Origin: Flavobacteriales bacterium UBA4466
Lineage (GTDB): Bacteria > Bacteroidota > Bacteroidia > Flavobacteriales_D > Sanyastnellaceae
NCBI GenBank assembly: GCA_905182895.1
Contig: CAJJDD010000024.1
Location: 1-47,218 of the forward strand
Reading direction: 5' to 3'
DNA: 47,218 nucleotides
Translations under genes and position numbers: made by a program
Shown: one piece after another, positions 19,019 through 28,281 of the stretch
Layout: every line of letters starts with the position of its first letter
How positions within the stretch are numbered: the first letter of the stretch is position 1
The notes under the pieces: generated by a model
What the model saw: the letters and a program-made list of their open reading frames with translations, nothing else
What the model was told of the DNA's origin: nothing
Database searches by the model: none

Positions 19019-19530
19019 GACAGCTATTCGTATATATAAGCTTAGCAATATCCTCTCTGGCTGGGACTGCTCAGTGTGTAAATCCTCCAGATGGGTTTGT
19101 CCTAGAAACACCTAAAGATTATAGAAAGCATGAAGAGTTAGTTTTTGAGCTAATGGATTGTTTAGTGAATAATCCATTAGTTCTAGACTTAGAAAAAACA
19201 GAAGAAGCGAAGGCATTTTGCCTTATTTGGTTAGGCGGAACATCCAGTTACACCATAATGGTAAATACTCAGTTAGCTACATTTTTAGGTGAAGACCCAG
19301 AGTATCTCTATCAATACATTTTTTCCTTGGCTATCATAGAACGTAACTTCCCTAAACTGTCTTTGGAGGAAAAGGAGAGTGAGGCACTTTACTTAATAGC
19401 CTTACATGACGAGAAGCTAAGTCCGAAAAAGCCAAATAAGGCATTAAAGAAAATCAAGAATCTTTACACAAAGGATAAATTAATTCCTGAAATAAAAAGG
19501 ATAAAAAAAGAAAAAATCAGCTCTTATTAG
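19012..19530 (+). CDS. Uncharacterised secreted protein
   Basis: A GTG at 19012 overlaps the preceding stop codon and begins a signal peptide, LRQLFVYISLAISSLAGTAQ; a mended upstream ATG near 18998 (MKKNLSV) is an alternative. The mature part of about 150 residues is helical with a lysine-rich tail (SPKKPNKALKKIKNLYTKDK). Only one internal cysteine pair region (CLVNN, CLIW) is seen, and no catalytic motif. I do not recognise the family. The overlap suggests co-transcription with the saccharopine dehydrogenase-like gene. Confidence 0.65.
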   Translation: MLRQLFVYISLAISSLAGTAQCVNPPDGFVLETPKDYRKHEELVFELMDCLVNNPLVLDLEKTEEAKAFCLIWLGGTSSYTIMVNTQLATFLGEDPEYLYQYIFSLAIIERNFPKLSLEEKESEALYLIALHDEKLSPKKPNKALKKIKNLYTKDKLIPEIKRIKKEKISSY

Positions 19531-19626
19531 AAACGTGACGCATCTAGAGATTTAGTATAGCTGTTGCGGACAATCTAGTATTCTCCGTGGCTGTGTCGAG
19601 AATGAGGCTACTTCGACATAAACTCT

Positions 19627-19914
19627 ATGTTTCTTTGCCGCTGTGTTGGGCACATATTTGATCTAGCAGAATCACACATATTGGACGCAAGCCGTCAGGA
19701 ATGCTTGATGAAGCGACTAAATAGACTCAGCGATTCACTGCAGCATTCTTGTTTGCTTCAGCTTATTGGTTTTGTCATTCGTTTTTTAGGTCTAATCAAT
19801 AAAGAAGAAGCTGAATCAACAACCTTGGCCATAAAGCGTGATGAAATCATTATCGAAAGGAGAAGATACAGCAGAAGAGAAGTATTGAAATATGAGATAG
19901 ATTGGCTGGAATAA
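19627..19914 (+). CDS. Doubtful small ORF
   Basis: An open frame of 95 codons. The first third is rich in Cys and His and looks unlike a protein start, while the last 45 residues (FLGLINKEEAESTTLAIKRD, RRRYSRREVLKYEIDWLE) have a believable charged, helical composition. The real gene may begin further downstream or be broken. Nothing is recognised. Its bases at 19541-19720 are less AT-rich than the surroundings. Confidence 0.25.
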   Translation: MFLCRCVGHIFDLAESHILDASRQECLMKRLNRLSDSLQHSCLLQLIGFVIRFLGLINKEEAESTTLAIKRDEIIIERRRYSRREVLKYEIDWLE

Positions 19915-19933
19915 ATAGTAATTTTACCGAATA

Positions 19934-21154
19934 ATGAAGACATTTAAAATACCCGCGTTTTATGAGTCTAGTCTTATCAGTAAGGTGAAACAGAAAAGAA
20001 AGTCTGAAGACCCAAGAAAAATGGACTTTTCTCCATCGGTATTAGATTTTGGCGCGGTTGAGATAGTTTTAGCTCGCCATTTTGGTTTTTGCTATGGAGT
20101 AGAAAATGCGATAGAAATAGCTTATAAGGCACTGTATGAAAATCCAGGTAAAAGGATTCTGCTTTTGAGCCAAATGATTCACAACCCTGATGTAAATAAA
20201 GATTTAGAAGATAATGGGATTGGTTTCATACAAGATACTTATGGAAAACAGCTCATGTCATGGGATGATATTACTGCGGATGATGTGTTAATTATACCAG
20301 CATTTGGTACTACTATTGAGCTGGAAGCGTTATTAAAAAAGAAAGGGATACCTACTGAGAAATATAATACAACTTGTCCTTTTGTGGAAAAGGTTTGGAA
20401 TAGAAGTGAGAAATTGGGAAAGGAGAATAATACAGTGATTATTCATGGTAAACCTTCACATGAAGAAACGAGAGCTACTTTTTCACATAGTTCTTCAGGC
20501 GCTAAATCCATAGTAATTAAAGACATGAATGAAGCTATACTGTTAGCTTCTTTCATCAAAGGAGAAAGAGAGTTTGATGAGTTTGATAGTTATTTTAAAG
20601 GAAGGTATAGCTCAGATTTTAACCCTAATGCGGACTTGAATAAAGTAGGAGTAGTGAATCAAACTACCATGTTAGCGTCAGAAACTCAGGCCATAGCTGA
20701 TTATTTTAAAACAGTTATGGAAAACACTTTTGGGAATGATGACATATCTAGTCATTTTACAAGTACACGAGATACGCTTTGCTACGCTACGAATGATAAC
20801 CAGCAGGCTACCTTTGGATTGTTAAAAGAATCGGCAGACTTAGCTATTGTGGTAGGAGGTTATAATAGCTCTAACACGAGTCATCTAGTGGAATTGTGTG
20901 AAGAAAAAGTGCCTACTTTTTTCGTCAAAAATGCGTCTGAAATTAAATCAGCCGCAGCAATACATCATTATGATTGGCGAGCTGAAGAGATGAGGCTAAC
21001 TGAGAATTGGATTCCAAAAGTAAATATTCCTCGAATTATAATTACTAGCGGAGCTTCTTGCCCTGATGCTGTGTTAGAAAAAGTTCTACGTAGGCTTTTA
21101 GAGTTTTTTCCACAGTCTAAGACTGTTCTGAAAATTGAGGAGGGGTTAACCTAA
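19934..21154 (+). CDS. ispH: 4-hydroxy-3-methylbut-2-enyl diphosphate reductase
   Basis: Last step of the MEP isoprenoid pathway, giving IPP and DMAPP. The protein is the long form (406 residues) found in Bacteroidota, cyanobacteria and plastids. The three iron-sulfur cysteines are present: C53 in HFGFCYGV, C148 in TTCPFV and C283 in DTLCYAT. Further family motifs are GVVNQTTMLASET, VVGGYNSSNTSHLVE and ITSGASCPDAVLE. The ATG at 19934 agrees with the usual N-terminal extension in this group. The frame is intact. The idi gene about 5 kb away adds the isomerase that balances the two products. Confidence 0.97.
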   Translation: MKTFKIPAFYESSLISKVKQKRKSEDPRKMDFSPSVLDFGAVEIVLARHFGFCYGVENAIEIAYKALYENPGKRILLLSQMIHNPDVNKDLEDNGIGFIQDTYGKQLMSWDDITADDVLIIPAFGTTIELEALLKKKGIPTEKYNTTCPFVEKVWNRSEKLGKENNTVIIHGKPSHEETRATFSHSSSGAKSIVIKDMNEAILLASFIKGEREFDEFDSYFKGRYSSDFNPNADLNKVGVVNQTTMLASETQAIADYFKTVMENTFGNDDISSHFTSTRDTLCYATNDNQQATFGLLKESADLAIVVGGYNSSNTSHLVELCEEKVPTFFVKNASEIKSAAAIHHYDWRAEEMRLTENWIPKVNIPRIIITSGASCPDAVLEKVLRRLLEFFPQSKTVLKIEEGLT

Positions 21155-21204
21155 CTTCACCTGTCTCTTTTTCTGTTTTTTTGAATTCTAATACTGCCTA
21201 TATT

Positions 21205-21235
21205 TTGTCAAGACCTATTAATTCTAGTACATTTG
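21205..21235 (+). promoter_or_regulatory. Bacteroidota-type promoter upstream of the small basic protein and mutL
   Basis: TTTTG ending at 21207 is followed after 20 bases by TACATTTG (21228-21235), a match to TTG / TAnnTTTG. The downstream ATG is at 21240, so the leader would be extremely short or the mRNA may use another start. Confidence 0.7.
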
Positions 21236-21239
21236 TAGA

Positions 21240-21485
21240 ATGAAGTTTTCCAAATCTTTTTCGTTGTTTAAAGGAATAAAAAGAGAGCCGAACTCATTTA
21301 GTTATAGGTCGAGATTTTACGATGAAGAAAAAGAAGAGAGGGAAAAAAGAAAAAAGGGCGTAGAGTTAGATTTAGCAGAGGAGTTAAGAGAAGGAAGAAG
21401 CATTTCTTTTTCCAGAGGAAGAAAACAAGATTGGCTTAGAAAGTCTTATAAAAACCAAGTGTTTAACTCGAATGTCATATCATAG
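21240..21485 (+). CDS. Small basic conserved protein upstream of mutL
   Basis: An 81-residue highly charged protein (FSYRSRFYDEEKEEREKRKK in the first half, RSISFSRGRKQDWLRKSYK near the end). Small proteins with an N-terminal Y-x-x-R-F/Y-Y-D motif are found next to mutL in many Flavobacteriia, and this one fits that pattern by eye. There is no signal peptide or membrane segment. The role is unknown. It has its own good promoter and lies 60 bases before mutL. Confidence 0.6.
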   Translation: MKFSKSFSLFKGIKREPNSFSYRSRFYDEEKEEREKRKKGVELDLAEELREGRSISFSRGRKQDWLRKSYKNQVFNSNVIS

Positions 21486-21545
21486 TCGTGTTGATTTTTT
21501 TATGCTTTATAGCTTATGCCATAATTAAATACCTAGATACAGTAA

Positions 21546-23408
21546 ATGTCTGATATTATTAAACTTCTTCCTGATAACGTGGCCAATCAAATAGCCGCTG
21601 GAGAAGTTATCCAGAGACCCGCTTCTGTGGTTAAAGAATTACTAGAGAACGCCATAGACGCTGGAGCTTCTGAGGTGAGTGCCGTAATTAAAGACGCAGG
21701 AAAAACACTCATTCAAATCATTGATAATGGATGTGGAATGAGTGAGACAGATGCTAGAATGTGTTTCGAAAGGCATGCTACAAGTAAGATTAATACTGCT
21801 GATGAGTTGTTCTTCATAAAGACAAAAGGATTTAGAGGTGAGGCACTAGCATCTATAGCAGCCATAGCTCATGTAGAAATGAAGACCAAGCGTCACGCTG
21901 AAGAGCTTGGCCAAAAAATAATAATCAAAGGAACGGCACTAGAAAGTTCTGAGCCTATCCAAACCCCAGCAGGAACTCAGTTCTCTGTGAAAAATCTTTT
22001 CTTCAATGTTCCTGCTAGAAGAAATTTTTTAAAAAGTGAGCCAGTAGAATTAAAGCACATAATAGATGAGTTCCAGAGAGTAGCGCTAGCTCATGAAGAT
22101 ATTTCATTTAAGTTAACCCATAATGATAATGAGATTTTCAACTTAGTGGCTGGAGGTGTGAAGCAACGTATTGTAGCGGTGTTCGGCAATAAATTTAATA
22201 CCAGATTACTTCCAGTAGATGAGGAAACTTCTGTAGTAAACATTAAAGGGTTTATAGGAAAGCCAGAACATGCCAGAAGAACGAGAGGAGAGCAGTACTT
22301 CTTCGTTAATGATCGGTTTATAAAAAACCATTACTTAAATCACGCAGTCGTAAGTGCATTTGAGGGTTTAATTTCTAAAGATACTTTTCCGTCATACTGG
22401 ATATATTTAACAGTAGATCCTAGTAGAATAGATATCAATATTCATCCTACTAAGACTGAAATTAAGTTTGTGGATGAGAAAAGTATCTATGCTTTACTTA
22501 GAAGTGCTGTCAAACGAGGAATAGGGAAATACAGCGCAAGCCCTAGCTTAGACTTCAATCAGGAGATGAGCATAAACATACCAGTCCCTTCCGATAGTCA
22601 GTCTTTAATAGAGCCTGAGATAAAGGTAGATGTGCACTATAATCCTTTTAATGAGCAGCCATCTGCACCTAGAAGAAGCTCTTTCATGACATCTGCTCCG
22701 CCAAGAAGAGAAGGGTCTACTAGTTCACAAGACTGGAAAGACTTGTATAGAATTACTCAAGATATTCATGGAATAGATAGAAATGAAATGGCTATTCCAG
22801 ATCAAATTTCTCTAGATATTAATTCGCATAATGAGGAGTCAGAAGAAAAGCCAGTGTTTCAGGTTTGGGGAAAATATTTGGTGAGTACTGTAAAATCCAG
22901 ACTGATAGTAATCGATCAGAAAAGAGCTCATGAAAGAGTACTTTTTGAGTATTATTTAGATTTATTGATTAATTCTAATCCTACCAGCCAGCAGAGCTTA
23001 TTCCCTGAGGACGTGCAGTTGTCTGCTTCTGACGGAGCCCTTATAAATAGTCTTTTGAAAGAGTTAAGGGGAGTAGGGTTTGATATAGAAGCTAAATCAT
23101 CTGATGTGTTTGTGATTAACGGTATACCTCCGGAACTGGCAGGAGCAGATGGAGGTACGTTATTAGAAAATTTTCTAGAGCAGTTTAAGCATAGCCTTAA
23201 TGAAAAAGAACTCGGCCAGAGTGAGAAGGTAGCGCTTTCATTGGCTAAGTCTAGCGCTATAGGATATGGCAGGAAATTAGAGAAGACTGAAATGAGCGAG
23301 CTAATCGGGAAATTATTTTCGTGCGAAGTGCCCTATTATACAGCCTCTGGTAAGTCTATTATTCATAACTTAACTCGTGAGGAGTTAGAACAAAAATTTA
23401 ATTTTTAG
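21546..23408 (+). CDS. mutL: DNA mismatch repair protein MutL
   Basis: The N-terminal GHKL ATPase motifs are complete: NQIAAGEVIQRPASVVKELL, IDNGCGM, ATSKI and TKGFRGEAL, then the transducer motif FVNDRFIKN and IHPTKTEIKF near 300. A variable linker runs from about 345 to 435, and the dimerisation domain follows. In that domain the endonuclease-type motif DQHxxxE... of Bacteroidota MutL reads IDQKRAHERVLFE, with Lys where His is usual. The length of 620 residues is normal and the frame is intact. MutL couples MutS mismatch recognition to strand incision. The genes downstream (two rhomboids and a nuclease-like gene) are 4-20 bases apart, so they are probably co-transcribed. Confidence 0.97.
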   Translation: MSDIIKLLPDNVANQIAAGEVIQRPASVVKELLENAIDAGASEVSAVIKDAGKTLIQIIDNGCGMSETDARMCFERHATSKINTADELFFIKTKGFRGEALASIAAIAHVEMKTKRHAEELGQKIIIKGTALESSEPIQTPAGTQFSVKNLFFNVPARRNFLKSEPVELKHIIDEFQRVALAHEDISFKLTHNDNEIFNLVAGGVKQRIVAVFGNKFNTRLLPVDEETSVVNIKGFIGKPEHARRTRGEQYFFVNDRFIKNHYLNHAVVSAFEGLISKDTFPSYWIYLTVDPSRIDINIHPTKTEIKFVDEKSIYALLRSAVKRGIGKYSASPSLDFNQEMSINIPVPSDSQSLIEPEIKVDVHYNPFNEQPSAPRRSSFMTSAPPRREGSTSSQDWKDLYRITQDIHGIDRNEMAIPDQISLDINSHNEESEEKPVFQVWGKYLVSTVKSRLIVIDQKRAHERVLFEYYLDLLINSNPTSQQSLFPEDVQLSASDGALINSLLKELRGVGFDIEAKSSDVFVINGIPPELAGADGGTLLENFLEQFKHSLNEKELGQSEKVALSLAKSSAIGYGRKLEKTEMSELIGKLFSCEVPYYTASGKSIIHNLTREELEQKFNF

Positions 23409-23412
23409 AGAT

Positions 23413-24029
23413 ATGATGCAACCAATGACTAAGGTGGTGAAGAATATCATCATAATTAATGTTTTAATTTTTGGACTTCATGGATTTATCCAGATATCAT
23501 GTATGGCTCTATTTGCAGGTTGGTGGTTTGAAAGTGATTTTTTTAAACCATGGCAGATAATTACTCACATGTTTATGCATGGTTTTAGAAGCATAGAGCA
23601 CATATTATTTAACATGTTTGCTCTTTATATGTTCGGCTCAGCGTTAGAAAATCACTGGGGTGCTAAAAAATTTCTAACTTATTATATGCTGTGTGGTCTA
23701 GGTGCGTTTGTCATTTTTACTGCAGTGCAATATTTTAGCGGAAGCCATGGTGATTATACCGTAGGTGCATCAGGAGCAGTGTTTGGTTTACTTCTTGGTT
23801 TCGGTTACTCGTTCCCTGAGACCAGGCTAATGTTACTTTTTCCTCCTATTCCTATTAAAGCAAAGCATTTTGTGATGATCTATGGAGCTATTGAGCTTAT
23901 ATGAGGTATTCAGAATAAGCAGGTGATAATGTGGCTCATTTCGCCCATTTAGCTGGAGCCTTGGTTGGTTTTGTAATCATTAAATATTGGGAAAAGAAAG
24001 GAAATCCAAAACAATTTAAACCATTTTAG
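23413..24029 (+). CDS. Rhomboid family intramembrane serine protease 1 (frame break)
   Basis: Several membrane helices, the HxxxN-like segment SIEHILFNMFALYMFG, and the catalytic serine in VGASGAVFG are in the first frame. After a stop near 23902 and a shift, the catalytic histidine follows in GDNVAHFAHLAGALVGF, ending at 24029. Mended length is about 205 residues, normal for bacterial rhomboids. It cleaves membrane-protein substrates in the inner membrane; substrates are unknown. It starts 4 bases after mutL and is followed 7 bases later by a second rhomboid, an arrangement frequent in Bacteroidota. Confidence 0.88.
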
Positions 24030-24036
24030 ATAAACG

Positions 24037-24952
24037 ATGAATCCACAAGGTTTTTTAGATAATATCAAAAAATTCTTCAAGAGTAAAACAATATTTGCTA
24101 ACCTCATTTTGGCCAATATACTTGTGTTTGCACTGATCCTCATTTTGGAGGTGCTGTTTACTGTTTTTGTTTTTGAGAACGGGTTCTTTATTGATGGCTC
24201 AGCTCAAAAACATTTAAAATTAGTGTGGTCTTATCTTTCTAGTACTTCAGATTTTGAATCCATTTTTCGAAGACCATGGAGTGTCATTCACTTATATGTT
24301 CGTTCATGAGGGATTTGGTCACATCTTCGGTAATATGCTTACTTTCTATTTCTTTGGAAGGTATCTAGAACAATTTTTAGGAAGCCGAAAACTTTTAAGC
24401 ACCTACCTTATTGGAGGTATAGCAGGGTGGATTCTTTACGCTGTAGGATATAACTTCATTCCTATGTTTAAGGCTATGGGGCATGGTCCTATGTGGGGAG
24501 CCAGCGCAGCTGTATTAGCCACAGTAGTAGCAGCAGCTACCTACAGGCCTAATATGAAGATTAATCTAATACTCATTCAAGTAGAGTTTAAGTACATAGC
24601 GGCTATAATGGTTGTAGGAGATTTTTTATCTCTTAAAAGCGGAGTGAATGCAGGTGGACATTTGGGACATTTAGGAGGGGCCATTTATGGGTTTTTAATG
24701 ATAAAGCAATTACAGAAGGGAAGAGATATCAATTCATGGCTAGAGAGAATAATATTCAGCATAACCAATAGAGGAAGTAAAAAAACCAAAATGAAAGTGG
24801 TTTATAAAAAGTCTAAAGCAGCCACTCAATCAGACGAAGTCTATAATTATTCTAAAGCTCAGGCACAGCAGAAAATAGACAGAATCTTAGAAAAGATATC
24901 TGTGGCAGGTTATGATAGCCTTACTAAGGCAGAGAAATCCTTTTCTAAATAA
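24037..24952 (+). CDS. Rhomboid family protein 2 with cytoplasmic tail (frame break)
   Basis: The first part (to about 24280) holds a helix and the segment ending FRRPWS; the second frame continues with SFTYMFVHEGFGHIFGNMLTFYFFG, the serine in GPMWGASAAVLA and the histidine in GGHLGHLGGAIYGF. The last 75 residues form a charged tail (KAQAQQKIDRILEKISVAGYDSL), typical of the longer of the two Bacteroidota rhomboids. Mended length is about 305 residues. The serine/histidine pair is intact, so it is probably an active protease of the inner membrane. Confidence 0.87.
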
Positions 24953-24968
24953 ATACAGCAGGCAGTAA

Positions 24969-26073
24969 ATGAAGAGCATTCTAAAAAGTGGTTTTATTGT
25001 TTTATTATTAATTCTATCATTGTTTTTAGGTTTTAGTGTTTACTCGCAGGATGTAAACCCAGCAGATAATGCGCTGTTGCCATTTTTTGGGTTGGCATTC
25101 CCTATGCTTTTATGGATGAATGTAATTCTTCTGATATTTCTCTTTATTAAGAAGAAAGTTTCTCTAATCATTCCGTTGGTAGCTTTAGTATATGCGTGGC
25201 CTAGTTTGAATAACTATTATCAACTTACCAGTAAGTCTGAATTCAGCCAGGCAGATATTGAAGAGATGAAGTTACTAACCTATAACGTTAGAATTTTCGA
25301 TGCCAATGAAAATATAGGGGGGAAACACCAAGGATAAGATCTTTAGTATGATCAGTGAAATAGATGCTAATATTCTGTGCTTTCAAGAGTTTTACTACGC
25401 AGAAAAGAAAGGAGTTTTTGATACGAAAAGTATTCTAGTTGATGATTTAGGGTTTAAAGACAGCCATGAAAATTTCACACATCACATGCGAGGCGGACTT
25501 CATGCAGGAGTAGCCACTTTCTCTAAATTACCCATTATAAATAGGGGTGTAATTTCTTTCGAGAGTGATTACAGTAATTCATGCATTTACACGGATATAT
25601 TAATAGGTTCAGATACAGTTAGGGTATATAATTCTCATTTGTCGTCTATAAGATTTCAAAAAGAGGACTATAAGCTAGTGAATGAGACTAAGGATAATGT
25701 GAATGCCTCAGAGGAGAATATTCAAGGGTATAAGAGGATTTTTGGTCTGCTAAATAGAGCCTATGAAAAGAGAGCGGTGCAATTAAAAAAAGTGCTAGAT
25801 CATATTTACGGGTGTCCTTATCCAGTAGTGTTGGCTGGAGACTTCAACGACACTCCGGTTAGCTATTGCTACGCTCTAACTAGAAAATACTTAACAGACT
25901 CATTCGTAGAAAGCGGATTCGGAGTAGGGAATACCTATATAGGGGATTTCCCTTCCTTTAGAATAGATTACATTTTTCACTCAGATGAAATAGAAAGTGC
26001 AGATTATAGAACTTTAAATAAAGAGTTGTCAGACCATTACCCGGTGTATACTAAGCTTAGAGTAAAGCCTTAA
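24969..26073 (+). CDS. Membrane-anchored endonuclease/exonuclease/phosphatase family protein (frame break)
   Basis: Two or three N-terminal membrane helices (residues about 8-85) are followed by the EEP-fold hydrolase domain: LLTYNVRIFD, a shift near 25320, then ANILCFQEFYY, VYNSHLSSIRF, VVLAGDFNDTP and the terminal SDHYPVYTKL. These contain the metal-binding Asn, Glu, Asp and His of the fold. Mended length is about 367 residues. The substrate (nucleic acid, lipid or other phosphoester) cannot be told. The gene is the last of the mutL-rhomboid-rhomboid group. Confidence 0.87.
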
Positions 26074-26089
26074 AAATTAACCTTTGAGT

Positions 26090-26587
26090 TTAATGTTTGT
26101 CTAAACAGATTTTAAACCACTCTGTAAATTGGTTTGGGTCTTTTTGGATTTCTTTGGTTAATTCAGCTGTGCTGATGTATTTCCAGTCTTCTGCTTCTTC
26201 TGCGTTTAACTCAGGTTTTCCATTAAATGTACCAGTTAATACATGGTCTAATTCATGTTCTATTAATCCTTGATCGAGCTCCGCCTTATAGATAAAGGAG
26301 AACTGAACACTTAAGTCGGCAGAGATTCCCATTTCTTCCTGAAGCCTTCTTTGTGCGGCAGCTATGATTGTTTCGTTTTTACGAGGATGGCTGCAACATG
26401 TGTTGGTCCAGAGAGAAGGAGAGTGGTATTTAGATGAGGCTCTTTTCTGTAAAAGAAGTTCTCCATTGTCATTAAATAGAAATACCGAAAAAGCTCTGTG
26501 TAATACACCTTTTAAATGTGCTTCCATCTTAGGCATAACCCCCAGCTCGTTATCTTGCTCGTCTACTAAAATCACCAATTCTTCCAT
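26090..26587 (-). CDS. idi: Isopentenyl-diphosphate delta-isomerase, type 1
   Basis: A Nudix-fold enzyme that interconverts IPP and DMAPP. The active-site cysteine is in WTNTCCSHP, the Nudix-type helix reads AAQRRLQEEMGI, and the metal/active-site glutamate region is EHELDHVLTG. The ATG at 26587 (MEELVILVDEQDNELG) matches the usual start; an open stretch upstream is not needed. The length is 165 residues. It is convergent with the nuclease-like gene, 16 bases apart. Confidence 0.94.
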   Translation of the reverse strand: MEELVILVDEQDNELGVMPKMEAHLKGVLHRAFSVFLFNDNGELLLQKRASSKYHSPSLWTNTCCSHPRKNETIIAAAQRRLQEEMGISADLSVQFSFIYKAELDQGLIEHELDHVLTGTFNGKPELNAEEAEDWKYISTAELTKEIQKDPNQFTEWFKICLDKH

Positions 26588-26684
26588 TCCGTATTTTGAA
26601 AACACAAATATGGCTTTGAGATCGTTAATAAAAGAACACAATAAAGTAACATTTTAGAATTCACAGGATGTTAACGGTTAGAGT

Positions 26685-27569
26685 CTATCTAACTCTTACA
26701 GGTTGTCCCACACTTAATGTAGATTTTTGAGATAATCCATTCATTTTAAATAGGTTGGTTACGGATACGTCATACCTTCTAGAAATGGCGTAAAGTGTCT
26801 CTCCTTTTTTTGTAGAATGGTACACCTTTTTTTTAATCTTGGTGAAATAGGAGAAGGTTTTTCTAGAAATAGAAAGATGTTTGCCTTTTAATACACCGTT
26901 TTGGAAATCGATAATATCATTTGGGTTAATAGGCTTACCTAAATATCTACATTCAAAATGGAGATGTGGTCCTGTAGATCTTCCTGTATTTCCCCCAAGG
27001 CCTTTTTTCTGTCCTGCCTTTACTCGTTGACCAGAACTAAAGTGTCTTTTGCTTAAATGAGCATAGAGCGTTTCTAGACCATTATCATGCCTCACAACCA
27101 TTACATTTCCATAAGATGCGCTATACTTACTTATTCTAATTACTCCTCCGAAAGCCGAAAATATAGGGTCTCCTATTTTTAATCTTAAATCTATTCCATA
27201 ATGATGTTTTCCTGATCTATAACCGAAATCAGAGGTGACTATTCCGTTAATAGGATGACAATAATCATGATTGGACTTCACTAATGCTAAATCGATTTCC
27301 CCTTCCATTCTGCTTAAATCTTTAGAGTAGGAGTGAATATTTCGAGTGTCCCAGTTCGCGTAAATATCGAATGATGGAGTAAGTCCTAGTGAATCTTTTT
27401 CTGTCGGTTTTCCGTCAAGGAGAATGCCGTCTGCGTTAAGTCTGATGGGTTTTTCATTAAAATTTCGCTCAAGAATATTTGCTTCATAGCCTCCGCCGTA
27501 AAAATTATTTTTCTGGGCTAGAAGAGAGAGAGGAATAAATGAAATAACGAGTAGTAAATTTTTAGTCAT
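26685..27569 (-). CDS. M23 family metallopeptidase with C-terminal LysM domain
   Basis: A signal peptide (LLLVISFIPLSLLAQ) is followed by the peptidase domain around residues 100-220, with zinc/active-site motifs HHYGIDLR and GPHLHFE. The last 45 residues are a LysM peptidoglycan-binding domain (KKGETLYAISRRYDVSVTNLFKMNG). The length is 294 residues and the frame is intact. It probably cuts peptide cross-links of the cell wall in the periplasm during growth or division. It is divergent from the peroxidase gene, 110 bases away. Confidence 0.93.
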   Translation of the reverse strand: MTKNLLLVISFIPLSLLAQKNNFYGGGYEANILERNFNEKPIRLNADGILLDGKPTEKDSLGLTPSFDIYANWDTRNIHSYSKDLSRMEGEIDLALVKSNHDYCHPINGIVTSDFGYRSGKHHYGIDLRLKIGDPIFSAFGGVIRISKYSASYGNVMVVRHDNGLETLYAHLSKRHFSSGQRVKAGQKKGLGGNTGRSTGPHLHFECRYLGKPINPNDIIDFQNGVLKGKHLSISRKTFSYFTKIKKKVYHSTKKGETLYAISRRYDVSVTNLFKMNGLSQKSTLSVGQPVRVR

Positions 27570-27677
27570 AATAGGGAGAGCTTAAATTCTCTTAAGTAGG
27601 TGCTAAGAATACGTGAGGTGTTCTAAAAGGTTTACAAATAATCAAAGCATTCAGAACGATGGCAAGAGGACTCTAAA

Positions 27678-28242
27678 TTGAATCGGGTTACAGTAAATGA
27701 AAATCACATTGCCGATGTCGTCTCAATGATGACCAACATCCCTGTGAATAAAATCATCAAAAGTGAGAAAAACAAGCTTGCTCATTTGGCTAAAGACATA
27801 AAGGGAGAGAGTTTCTCTTTCGATAACTTAAGGAGAAAAAAAGTACTGATAGTAAACACCGCTAGTGAGTGCGGCCTAACTCCACAGTACGAAAATCTTC
27901 AGGAGTTACATGACCTGCTGGGCGGTGAAGATTTCATTATTTTAGGATTTCCTTCTAACGATTTCGGAGCTCAAGAGCCTGGCACAGAAACTGAAATTCA
28001 GAGTTTCTGTCATAAAAATTATGGAGTAACATTTAAAATGATGTCTAAGGTCTCTGTAAAAGGAACGGAAATCAGTGACGTTTACAACTGGCTTACTAAT
28101 AAAGAGTTAAAGGTCTGGAGATTTTGAGGTGCAGTGGAATTTTCATAAATTCTTAATAGACGAAAATGGAAATTTAGTAAAAGAGGTTCTTCCTCAGACT
28201 TTACCAATAGATGAATCTATATTAACATGGATAAAAGGTTGA
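27678..28242 (+). CDS. Glutathione peroxidase family protein with a ClpC-like leader (frame break)
   Basis: The core is a peroxidase: NTASECGLTPQYENL with the catalytic cysteine (C65 from the TTG at 27678), FPSNDFGAQEPG with the glutamine, and, after a shift near 28125, EVQWNFHKFLID with the catalytic Trp and Asn. The remaining tail ends at 28242. In front of the core is a segment resembling the ClpC linker between the two ATPase domains (ENHIADVVSMMTNIPVNKII, KNKLAHL); the open frame reaches back to 27642 with further ClpC-like residues (RWQEDSKLN). No good ATG precedes it; an ATG at about 27726 would give a shorter leader. The enzyme would reduce peroxides using thioredoxin or bacillithiol, both supported by neighbours. 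Confidence 0.85.
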
Positions 28243-28281
28243 AGAGCTACCTTTGCGTGAGTAATTAGAATTGAATAGAAT

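Noticed and set aside
19541-19720. tRNA or small rRNA gene
   Set aside because: No cloverleaf arms, T-loop motif or conserved rRNA segment could be found.
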